This document shows positions 15,341 through 24,100 of a DNA stretch of 39,621 nucleotides, one piece after another (position 1 is the stretch's first letter; each line of letters opens with the position of its first letter). The notes below the pieces were generated by a model. The model was not told the origin of the DNA. It did not search any database and worked only from the letters and a program-made list of their open reading frames with translations. The stretch is from Bacilli bacterium (GTDB lineage: Bacteria; Bacillota_I; Bacilli_A; ML615J-28; CAG-698): contig JAEDHQ010000013.1 in the NCBI GenBank assembly GCA_016296945.1, positions 1 to 39,621 on the forward strand, in the 5' to 3' direction. A program made the translations under genes and the position numbers.

Positions 15341-16336
15341 ATGAATATTATTTTATCTGGAGTAAAGCCTACAGGAATTCCAACACTAGGCAATTATTTA
15401 GGAGCATTTAAGAGTTTTGCGAAAATGCAAAAAGAAATGTCTGATTATGAAATCTTTATGTTTGTAGCTGATATGCATGCAATAACAGTTCCCCAAAATC
15501 CACAAGAATTGCGCAAGAACATTAAAAATGTTGCCGCCTTATATTTAGCTTGTGGATTAAGCCCTGAGAACTTAACGCTATTCTTACAATCTGAAATCTC
15601 AGAACATTTAGAATTAGGTTATGTTATGCAATCTTTATGTTATATGGGTGAACTTGAACGTATGACCCAATTTAAAGATAAAATGGCTAAACAAGAAACA
15701 TCAATCACTTCTGCATTATTTACATATCCTGCTTTAATGGCAGCAGATATTCTTTTATATGATGCTAAGTATGTTCCAATTGGTGATGACCAAAAACAAC
15801 ATTTAGAACTAGCACGTGACCTAGCAGTTAGATTTAATAATCGTTTTGGAGAAACTTTTACAGTTCCCGAAGGAATCATTACAAAGACCGGAGCACGAAT
15901 TATGGACTTACAAAATCCAACTAAGAAAATGAGTAAAAGTGTTGATGGTGATAAAGGTTGTATTTATTTACTTGATCCAATTAATGTTGTAAAGAAAAAA
16001 ATTAAAAGTGCAGTAACAGATAACTTTGCGAAAGTTCATTATGATGTAGAAAACCAACCTGGTGTTAGTAATTTAATGACTATTTATAGTGCTATTACGG
16101 AAATGAGTTATGATGAAATTGAAGCTAAATATGCAGGTAAAGGCTATGGTGATTTCAAATCAGATTTAGCAGAAATTGTAGGTGATGAAGTTAGTAAAAT
16201 TCAAGAAAAATATAATTACTATATCAACACTAAAGAATTAGATGAACTTTTAAATAAAGGTCGCGATAAAGCAAAAGTCTTTGCACAAAGAAAACTAAAG
16301 AAAATCTATCATAAATTAGGTTTAGGTAGATATTAA
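15341..16336 (+). CDS. trpS: Tryptophanyl-tRNA synthetase
   Basis: A protein of 331 residues, start ATG 15341 after AGGAGG. The class I signature in HIGH position is TLGNYLGAF (15-23) and the KMSKS loop is KKMSKSVDGD (about residue 197). The length equals that of typical bacterial TrpRS. It charges tRNA(Trp). Expression is controlled by the T-box leader just upstream, and a strong terminator follows at 16357-16390. Confidence 0.97.
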   Translation: MNIILSGVKPTGIPTLGNYLGAFKSFAKMQKEMSDYEIFMFVADMHAITVPQNPQELRKNIKNVAALYLACGLSPENLTLFLQSEISEHLELGYVMQSLCYMGELERMTQFKDKMAKQETSITSALFTYPALMAADILLYDAKYVPIGDDQKQHLELARDLAVRFNNRFGETFTVPEGIITKTGARIMDLQNPTKKMSKSVDGDKGCIYLLDPINVVKKKIKSAVTDNFAKVHYDVENQPGVSNLMTIYSAITEMSYDEIEAKYAGKGYGDFKSDLAEIVGDEVSKIQEKYNYYINTKELDELLNKGRDKAKVFAQRKLKKIYHKLGLGRY

Positions 16337-16356
16337 AAATAATTAAATAACAATTT

Positions 16357-16390
16357 AAAAAGGCGTTTTCATTATGTGAAACGCCTTTTT
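16357..16390 (+). terminator. Terminator of trpS
   Basis: AAAAAGGCGTTTTC pairs with TGAAACGCCTTTTT around a six-base loop, and T-rich sequence follows. Confidence 0.9.
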
Positions 16391-16650
16391 TATTATTAAT
16401 TATTTGTAATAAATATGTTCCTATAACTGCACCAATGATTAATACAATTTCAATTCTTAATGGGTTTATTCTTTTATCTTCTATTTCTTTAATCTATTAT
16501 TCAATATGATCAGTTTCAACTTATTAAATTAGTCTTTTCAATGTTTTTTAGATAATACTTGTTGTGTTCTATCATTATATAGATCTTCAATGTCAGAATC
16601 TAAATCCATAAACAAATCTTTTTGCCATAATTGCACTTTCTGATATTTCT
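16380..16650 (-). pseudogene. Decayed coding remnant downstream of tyrS
   Basis: Two protein-like pieces in different frames read on the minus strand. The first (16650-16538) gives QLWQKDLFMDLDSDIEDLYN and ends in TGA. The second (16484 downward) gives IEDKRINPLRIEIVLIIGAV and ends in a membrane-like segment. A charged helix followed by a C-terminal membrane span suggests the tail of a lost membrane protein. There is no start or ribosome site, and it runs into the trpS terminator. The call rests only on composition. Confidence 0.35.
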
Positions 16651-17882
16651 TATTTATGTGTAATTACGTAATATTTCTTTTTGCCACGACGAATAATTGT
16701 ATATTTATCACCTATTGTCTTTTCTTTATTAATTACAAATTCTAAATCTTTGATTACTTCACCATTAACACTCACACCACCACCATTAATAAAATCACGT
16801 GCTTCACGTTTTGATTGTGCTGCTTGTGTTAAAACTAAAGCATCGATTAAGCCAATTGCGTTAGAGATTTCTACTTGAGGTAGGCCTTCAAATCCCATTG
16901 CAATTTCTTCTTTTGTTAATTCATTAATTTTCCCACTGAATAATGCTTGGCTTAAACGAATTGCTTGGTTATATGCGTCTTCACCATGAATCATCACTGT
17001 TAATTCTTTTGCTAAAGCTTTTTGAGCTTCTCTTAAGTGAGGAGCTTCATTAAATGATTTCTCTAATGCCTCAATTTCTTCTTTAGTTAAGAAAGTAAAT
17101 TGTTTTAATTCTTTGATAACATCAGCATCAGGTGTATTTAACCAGAATTGATAGAAAGCATATGGCGAAGTTTTTGCTGGATCTAACCAAACAGAACCAC
17201 TTTCTGATTTACCGAATTTTGTTCCATCAGATTTTGTAAATAATGGTGCAGTAAATCCACCGCCCCATGCTTCACTGCCATGAAGTTTGCGGATTAATTC
17301 TAATCCACTTGTAATATTTCCCCATTGGTCTTGGCCACCAATTTGCATTTCACATCTTTTTTCTTCCCATAAATGCTCAAAGTCAAGGGCTTGTAAAATT
17401 TGGTATGAGAATTCAGTATAAGATATACCACTATCTAAACGTGATTTAACTGTTTCTTTGTTAATCATATAATTAACATTAAATAACTTACCATATTTTC
17501 TTAAGAAAGTTATTAAATCTAGTTTCGAAATCCAATCATAGTTATTAACCATTTCACAATTAAACAAAGTTTTAACTTGTTTATATAAGCATTCCGCATT
17601 ATGATCAATTTGTTCTTTTGTTAACATTTTACGCTCTGCAGTTGGCTTTGGATCACCAATAAAACCAGTTGCTCCACCAATTAGTAAAATTGGATGGTGA
17701 CCATATTTTTCTAATCTTTTCGCAAGAATAAATACTAATAAATGTCCAACATGTAGGCTATCTCCAGTTGGGTCAGTTCCTAAATAAAATGTTACCTTGC
17801 CATTGTTTAATTTGTCGATGACTGAATCATCAGTAATGCTATGTACTAAACCACGCCATTGTAATTCTTCAAATAAATTCAT
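16650..17882 (-). CDS. tyrS: Tyrosyl-tRNA synthetase
   Basis: A protein of 410 residues from ATG 17882, which lies eight bases after AGGAGTG; a GTG at 17891 is in frame but overlaps that site. The HIGH-type motif is TGDSLHVGHL, the tRNA/tyrosine-binding QIGGQDQWGN is present, and the KMSKS-type loop is KFGKSESG. The C-terminal S4 RNA-binding domain (SKREARDFINGGGVSVNG) closes it. It attaches tyrosine to tRNA(Tyr) and is controlled by a T-box leader. The murC-ccpA-tyrS neighbourhood is loosely like that of B. subtilis. Confidence 0.97.
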   Translation of the reverse strand: MNLFEELQWRGLVHSITDDSVIDKLNNGKVTFYLGTDPTGDSLHVGHLLVFILAKRLEKYGHHPILLIGGATGFIGDPKPTAERKMLTKEQIDHNAECLYKQVKTLFNCEMVNNYDWISKLDLITFLRKYGKLFNVNYMINKETVKSRLDSGISYTEFSYQILQALDFEHLWEEKRCEMQIGGQDQWGNITSGLELIRKLHGSEAWGGGFTAPLFTKSDGTKFGKSESGSVWLDPAKTSPYAFYQFWLNTPDADVIKELKQFTFLTKEEIEALEKSFNEAPHLREAQKALAKELTVMIHGEDAYNQAIRLSQALFSGKINELTKEEIAMGFEGLPQVEISNAIGLIDALVLTQAAQSKREARDFINGGGVSVNGEVIKDLEFVINKEKTIGDKYTIIRRGKKKYYVITHK

Positions 17883-17919
17883 TTTTTTCACACTCCTAAT
17901 AATTTTTTTAATTTTAAAT

Positions 17920-18140
17920 AAAATAAAAAGTCCTTAAAAAATAATTTTAAGGACGAAAGTTTCCGCGGTACCACCTTAATTCCAAAAGATCATTTCTAAA
18001 AAATTGTATTTATCTTTTGGCTCTTTAAAAGATAATGCTCATAAGTGTAATTCCTATCAATTTAAAAGTTTATAGTTTCACCATTCTATAAATCTCTAGC
18101 ATTTCTTTTAAAAAGTAGTACTTCTTCTTAATCATTGCAC
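17920..18140 (-). ncRNA. T-box leader of tyrS
   Basis: On the minus strand the T-box AATTAAGGTGGTACCGCGG (17981-17963) precedes the terminator stem GTCCTTAAAA/TTTTAAGGAC (17954-17930), which ends in TTTTTATTTT. A TAC triplet near 18120 (AAGAAGTACTAC) could be the tyrosine specifier. The leader begins directly at the stop of the upstream LacI-family gene, so its promoter would have to lie inside that gene, or transcription reads through from it. Confidence 0.92.
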
Positions 18141-19133
18141 CTATTTAGTTGATTCACGCCATACGATATCATAAGGCAATAAAATTTTTTCAGCTTTCTT
18201 ATTCTTTACGTATTCTTCTTTCATTAACTTAGTTAAATAACTCATCGCATTAGCACCCATTTCATAAATTGGAATTTCTGCACAAGTTAACTTTGGATTT
18301 GATAATTTTGCATATCGAGTATTTTGTAAGCCGATTACTTGTAAAGAATCAGGAACTTTAATACCTCGTTTATTTGCAACATTCATTAATGAAATTGCAA
18401 TTGAGTCACGAACAACGATTGCAACATCAGGAACATTTTCATCTAATACTTTTTCAAAGTATGGTTCATTTTTTGTAATATCACCAACAGAATAATATAC
18501 TTTAGATTCTAATCCAGCTTCAGACATTGCACGAAGATAACCTTTTTGTTTCATTTCATTAAGAGTATATTTATGTTCTGTTCCTACAAAAACAATATTC
18601 TTGTTTCCTTTATCAATCATCTTCTTTGTAATATCATATGTACATTCTTCATAATCTACACAAACACTACCAATTGTATCTTTCTTAGATAAAGCATTAA
18701 CAAACACAACAGGAACAGGTGCATATTCAACTAATTGATAAATCTCTTTTGTCATTTCATCATTCATAAATAAAATGCCATCAACACTAGAAGCAATTAC
18801 TTCACCCCATAAATCTTTTTCTTGCCCTAAGTCTTTATTTATAAATAAACGAATAGTATAACCATATTTCTTAGCAGCGTCATCAATTCCTTGAATCATT
18901 TCCGCAACACTAGCACGTGAAATTTCAGGAATAACAACGGCAACAGTTGTAGAACGACGACTAGCTAAGCCACGTGCATTTGCATTAGGCTTATATCCTT
19001 TATCATTTATAATTTTTAGAACCTTATTTCTAGTCACTTCTTTTACTTTGTCAGGGTGATTTAAAACTCTTGAAACAGTAGCTAAGCTAACTCCAGCTGC
19101 ACCTGCAATATCATAGATTTTTATTTGATCCAT
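18141..19133 (-). CDS. ccpA: LacI/GalR-family regulator, CcpA-like
   Basis: A protein of 330 residues from ATG 19133 after GGAGGG; an upstream in-frame ATG at 19220 lies before the promoter and is not used. The N-terminal HTH and hinge (IYDIAGAAGVSLATVSRVLN, then NARGLASRRS) and the periplasmic-binding-type core resemble CcpA of Bacillus along the whole length, including GLQNTRYAKLSNPKLT near the end. CcpA, with HPr-Ser-P, controls carbon catabolite genes. Length and position between murC and tyrS favour CcpA over a sugar-specific repressor, but orthology is inferred. Two palindromes at its promoter suggest self-regulation. Confidence 0.8.
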   Translation of the reverse strand: MDQIKIYDIAGAAGVSLATVSRVLNHPDKVKEVTRNKVLKIINDKGYKPNANARGLASRRSTTVAVVIPEISRASVAEMIQGIDDAAKKYGYTIRLFINKDLGQEKDLWGEVIASSVDGILFMNDEMTKEIYQLVEYAPVPVVFVNALSKKDTIGSVCVDYEECTYDITKKMIDKGNKNIVFVGTEHKYTLNEMKQKGYLRAMSEAGLESKVYYSVGDITKNEPYFEKVLDENVPDVAIVVRDSIAISLMNVANKRGIKVPDSLQVIGLQNTRYAKLSNPKLTCAEIPIYEMGANAMSYLTKLMKEEYVKNKKAEKILLPYDIVWRESTK

Positions 19134-19158
19134 GTGATTCCCTCCTTCCACATTTTTT

Positions 19159-19187
19159 ATTATACCACAACAATGAAATATTTTCAA
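19159..19187 (-). promoter_or_regulatory. Sigma-A promoter of the CcpA-like gene
   Basis: On the minus strand TTGAAA (19187-19182), a 17-base spacer and TATAAT (19164-19159), 25 bases before the ATG. Confidence 0.85.
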
Positions 19188-19209
19188 TAATTTTCTGAAA
19201 ATATTTTCA
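19174..19209. promoter_or_regulatory. Two spaced palindromes, probable operators of the CcpA-like regulator
   Basis: TGAAATATTTTCA (19174-19186) overlaps the -35 box, and the perfect palindrome TGAAAATATTTTCA (19196-19209) lies upstream. Their centres are about 22 bases, or two helical turns, apart. The arms match the TGAAA...TTTCA arms of catabolite response elements, but the central CG is replaced by TA. Confidence 0.55.
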
Positions 19210-19246
19210 TTATTAGACATTAATAGATATTTAGTATTATTTTTTT

Positions 19247-20524
19247 CTATAGCTTTATTATCTTATTATTATTTTTTCTTAGTTCATCAATTAGTAAGTT
19301 TGTATCTCCTGCTCCTAAGAATATCCACACTTCGTCTTTGCTTCCGTCGATTTGTAATAAACATTCGTTTGTATATTTTTTATATTCATTAAAATATAAA
19401 TCTAATTTCTTTTGAAGCCTTTTGTTTTCTTTTTCTCGCGAAGAAGAAAAAATATCTTTTATATATACTTCATCAAAGACCTTTAATACTTTTTTAAAAC
19501 TTTTTTTAAATTTATATGTTCGTGAATATGTATGACTTTGAAAAATTACCTTATATTTATAAATATTATGAGGATATAACAATCTAATACTTTCATATAA
19601 ACTTATAATTTCATTTGGATGATGAGCATAATCATCAATTAAAATGTTTTTATTATATTGATATCTTGTCATTCTTCTTTTTGGAAGAATAAAATCATCT
19701 TTTTTAATTACATCAATATTTAGTAAATATAAAGATAAATATGCTGCCACATAATTTCTTAAGTTATGTAATCCTAAGATATTACAATATAATTTAATAT
19801 TTATTCCAAATCCTTCTAAATTGAATTCATATTTATTATTCTTGATTTCAATATTTTTAATTATAAAATCATTATCGTTATTTATTCCATATCTAATTAT
19901 GTTTGAATGCTTAATCTTTTTACTATTCGGATCATCCCCATTTATTAAAACCATCTCGCTATTACTTGCCATTTTTTGATAACTATTAATTAACTCTTCT
20001 TTATTTTTAAAGAAATCAGGATGATCATAATCTAAACTTTGAATAATAAGTAATCTTGGATTATAACTTAAAAAATGATTTTGATATTCACATGCTTCTA
20101 ATACTAAATGTGTACTATTTTTAAATTCTCCTTCTCCACAACCAATAATATAAGAAATATCGGCCATTTGTTTGATTAAATAACTTGTAGTTGTTTTACC
20201 ATGTGTCCCACTTACTGCAATTAATCTCTCTTTTACAAATCTTTTAATATAATCATTATAGTAATAATATATTAACCCCAAATCCTTTATCTTTTTAAAC
20301 TCGAGATTTTCTTCATTTATTGATAAACCAATAATATAAATATATTCATTTGTAATATTATTAGAATCATATTCTAAAATATTTATATTATTTTCTATTA
20401 GTTTATCTTCTGTAAAAAAGTATTTGCTTATATCACTACCAACAACATCATATCCTTTACTCTTTAAGTATAAAGCTAAAGCGCTCATTCCAGCACCTTT
20501 AATACCAACTAAATAATATTTCAT
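19247..20524 (-). CDS. murC: UDP-N-acetylmuramate--L-alanine ligase
   Basis: A protein of 425 residues from ATG 20524 after AGGTGG; a GTG at 20533 lies inside the ribosome site. The start YLVGIKGAGMSALA is the MurC UDP-binding glycine loop, SGTHGKTTT (105-113) is the ATP P-loop of Mur ligases, and DDYAHHPNE is the conserved later motif. It adds L-alanine to UDP-MurNAc in peptidoglycan synthesis, so the host builds a cell wall and is not a true mollicute. It is slightly shorter than many MurC and Asn/Lys-rich. Confidence 0.95.
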   Translation of the reverse strand: MKYYLVGIKGAGMSALALYLKSKGYDVVGSDISKYFFTEDKLIENNINILEYDSNNITNEYIYIIGLSINEENLEFKKIKDLGLIYYYYNDYIKRFVKERLIAVSGTHGKTTTSYLIKQMADISYIIGCGEGEFKNSTHLVLEACEYQNHFLSYNPRLLIIQSLDYDHPDFFKNKEELINSYQKMASNSEMVLINGDDPNSKKIKHSNIIRYGINNDNDFIIKNIEIKNNKYEFNLEGFGINIKLYCNILGLHNLRNYVAAYLSLYLLNIDVIKKDDFILPKRRMTRYQYNKNILIDDYAHHPNEIISLYESIRLLYPHNIYKYKVIFQSHTYSRTYKFKKSFKKVLKVFDEVYIKDIFSSSREKENKRLQKKLDLYFNEYKKYTNECLLQIDGSKDEVWIFLGAGDTNLLIDELRKNNNKIIKL

Positions 20525-20549
20525 AAAAACCACCTAATACATTATATGC

Positions 20550-20577
20550 ATTATCTTATATTAATATTTTTAGACAA
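20550..20577 (-). promoter_or_regulatory. Possible promoter of murC
   Basis: On the minus strand TTGTCT (20577-20572), a 16-base spacer and GATAAT (20555-20550). The perfect inverted repeat TTATGTA-AATA-TACATAA (20622-20639) lies upstream. Confidence 0.4.
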
Positions 20578-20648
20578 ATAATATATAGATATATCATTTT
20601 CATTTATTAATAAGTTATGTAAATATACATAATGACTGATTATTTTAT

Positions 20649-20760
20649 AGGTGGACCCTTAAAATATCTTATGAATTTTTATTTTTCTATTGCTTTTCAT
20701 AAACTCTTATAGTATATATCATTGACAACGTTGCGGGTGAACCCATGAAATAACTTATGA
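20649..20760 (+). repeat. Pair of imperfect 25-bp direct repeats upstream of the ATPase remnant
   Basis: GGTGGACCCTTAAAATATCT... (20649-20673) and GGTGAACCCATGAAATAACT... (20736-20760), both ending CTTATGA, match at 21 of 25 positions and start 87 bases apart. The second copy directly precedes the ribosome-site-like GAGGAAGTG of the decayed ATPase gene, so the pair may be a duplicated 5' region. Confidence 0.6.
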
Positions 20761-20766
20761 GGAAGT

Positions 20767-20961
20767 GTTATCATTATCAAAAGAGACTTTTATTTAAACC
20801 AATTAATCAATTCCAAACATATAGATTGCGATGAAAAATTAATACAAGAACAAAAATCACTTCTTCATAATAATGATACTTTCAAAAAAATCATTATTAT
20901 AAAAGAATGGTGGATAATTACCATTTTTTTATTTTGTTATTATTTCGTATTTAATAAATAA
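20767..20961 (+). pseudogene. Remnant of an AAA ATPase of the DUF4143 type
   Basis: An open stretch of 64 codons without a start. It begins IIIKRDFYLNQLINSKH, the usual first residues of the AAA_14/DUF4143 ATPases, right after GAGGAAGTG. The expected ATG (20770) reads ATC. It then jumps to a piece like the family's C-terminal tail (LLHNNDTFKKIIIIKE), so the P-loop and most of the gene are deleted. The rest is unrelated hydrophobic sequence. Apart from this fragment, the repeats above and the murC promoter, I see nothing else in 20525-21090. Confidence 0.55.
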
Positions 20962-21091
20962 TATTTTTTTGTATTTTAGGTAATACAACATACATTTTAC
21001 AATTTTAAGGTTAATATTTATGTTTAAATCAATTTGATTCTTCAATTAATATAAATAATAAATTGTTATAAATTGTTATTATAAAGAAAAT

Positions 21092-21115
21092 ATGAGGTGT
21101 ATAAATACACCTCAT
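21092..21115 (-). terminator. Terminator of the long surface-protein operon
   Basis: A perfect inverted repeat, ATGAGGTGTAT/ATACACCTCAT with a short A/T loop, followed on the minus strand by ATTTTCTTTAT. It lies 22 bases past the stop of the 1403-residue protein. Confidence 0.75.
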
Positions 21116-21137
21116 AGTATTTTATAAATTGTTTTTA

Positions 21138-24100
21138 TTATTGGAAAAAGACACCATATCTTTCAATGTAATACATAATTTTTTCCCAGGATAAAATTCC
21201 TTTTTCTATTGCTACATTAAAATATTTTGTTGGAAATGATGCATACATTTCATATGAAACAATTCCTTTAAATGCTTCATATTCTAAAATACCATATTTT
21301 TCTATATCTGCATTCATTTTTTCTTCATCATATTTCAAATTTTCAGTATAATCAAAAATATTAAACAATCCTTCTATTCCCCCTGGCATAGATAAGATAT
21401 CTTCAGTATAATAATTTAGATGATAATTTGTAATTGGACTATATAATTTTACATATTCCTCTGTAATATATGCATTATCAAGCGTTACTAAAGTATCTTC
21501 TCTTCTATCGTCTATAATTTTTGTAGCAACAAACCTATGTCCAATATAATTTGAATAATTATTAGAATCAATGTAAACATATTTCATTAAGTCATAATCA
21601 AAAAATCCATGTTCATATACAATTCTAACTACTGAATTATTACTAAATTCCAATCTAATTATTGGATATTTTTTTAATGGTTCAGAATCATTAAATAATA
21701 CTTCAGCAACATCATAATCACCTATTTCATGATTAAAGACTAATAGCTTATCTCCTTGATTAATATCTTCTACTTTTTTCTTTGTGCCATCAAATAAAGT
21801 AATCATTGTTCCTTCAACTAGGCAAGTTCCCGATAGAGTTAATTGGGAATATCCTAACATTGTATATGTTATACTTGATTTATTACTTTCGGATTTATCA
21901 TAAGAAGTTCCTCCAGTATCCCAAGTTATATCTATTCCTCTTTTACTTGTTGATAAAGACATTGTTATGCTAACTGTGTTTGTAGGTGTTGTTGCAGATT
22001 CAACATTTGTTTGATTAGAAAAAGTAACTTCGTGAGTAGATCCTGTTGAACTGTATGTTTTCCCATCTATTGTAGCAGAGGCATTAGATATATTAAAGTA
22101 AATATATGAATAATGTCTTATATTATATCTTGCTATAAAAGTTGCACTACTTTCAGTCACTAAATAACTACTTGAATTATATACCTCTCCATTTAAATAC
22201 CAATTAGAAAATTGGTAATCTTGATTGAAAGAACCTATATCAGTACTAGAAATGGAAAAATCTATACCTTCAAGCATGTATAATGTTTGACCTATTTTAA
22301 GATATTTTTCTTCATTAATTGTTTGCAATCCATTTCCATCTATATTTTTATATGAAAACTTTATAATCTGCTTAGAAGACCATTTTCCATATAAAGTTAT
22401 TTTCGCATCCCCATCAGGATCATAACTTTCTACATTTGTACTCGGGTCAATCTTTGTTTGATATGTATCATCTGTATACCATCCATCAAAATAAGTCCTT
22501 TTAGTTGTATCATTATCATAATCTGTATATTCTTGATTACCATCATTTGGAAGTGGTATAGTGTTTCCTTGCACAATATTAACTACTGATGCATCTGTTA
22601 TTTCATTATTATTATCTACAAATGTTATTTCATAAGTAACAATATTAGAAAAATAACAGAAAAGGGGAATTGTATCTCCATATGAGTTAACAAATGTTTC
22701 TAATTGTGATACTGTTATACTATCTATTTGCTTATCAATATATTGACTACTAATGCCAACATACCATCCATAAAACTTATAATTATTATATTTAGCAGTT
22801 GTTGGAATTAATAAAACACCTTCAGAATTAAAACTACTTATCGTAAAACTATCTAATACATTAAGAAAATCTGTATCTCTTGTAACTTCTTCAAATTCGC
22901 TATCTTCTGTTTCTTTATACCCCGCAGTATAGGCTAATGAATAAACATGTTCTGTCCAATTAGCATATAATGAATACTCTTTAGTACCAGTACTAGATAA
23001 AACAATTGATCCATTATTTAATGAAGTTGTTAATATATTTCCACTAGAATCTGACCATCCAATAAAATCATAATGAAGTTTTGTTGGTGCGTATTCATTA
23101 CCATTTACTGTATATGTCGCATTACCACTCGCATCATTTAACACATATATCTTTGTTGTTTGTAATAATGTCTTACTATCGAAATCATAGAAATTCAATG
23201 TAAATGTTGTTACATTGTCACTAACATTCCAACCATATACTCCTGTTGATACTTCAGATGAGATATACATTTTTTGTTCAAAGTTTCCATTTGTACCATT
23301 AATATTTCCATTTACTCGACATGCTTTAGAAAAATAGTATGGACTATTTGTGTCATTCATTGATTTAAATGTACTTTCTAAACCAGAAACACTACCAAGA
23401 TTAAGGATTGCTCCTTCACTAGTTGTTTGAATTAATCCACCTAATAAACCACCTGTTACTTCAAGTTTTCCATTTATAATACATATTGCATCAACTTTAT
23501 CAACACAGTAATTTGTGGTAAAAGTTCTTGCCCCAGTAACACCTGAAAAATCATTCATACTAACTATGGAAATGTCAACATTTGATCCAATTATTAATTC
23601 AGAGCCTTCTTCAACTACTAATTTAGAACCAGGCAAAAACATATAATCTGATTTAGCTAGCGTAATTTTTGATCCACTTTTTATATATACATCCATAAAA
23701 CTAATAGGCGCAGGAATGGAAGTAGAAGATTTCATATCAACTGTAATGAACAAAAATGATATTGACACATTTAATGTTCCATCCTCGCAAGTTCCGTATA
23801 ATTCGATAATATCCCGTTGACCTGCTATTTGATTAGAGCCAACTATTGTTTTTAAGGCTTCAGCACTAGCATGATTATCTGCCCATGCATCTGCTTTTAT
23901 TGTAGATTTTTTTATATAACCACTAGCTATTTTAAAAATACAATTTGTAGTAGAACTAGTTCCAATAATAACTGAAGTTGTTTCAAATGCGTTTTTGACA
24001 CTACTCACACTTAATGTCACATGTAAATAACCACTATAAGTTGCTCCTGCATAAATATATGTATCACATGATATATTATGTAAACTCCACGCATTTGTAG

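Noticed and set aside
20649..20760. A short CRISPR array.
   Set aside because: There are only two imperfect 25-base copies with a 62-base gap, no third repeat and no cas gene.
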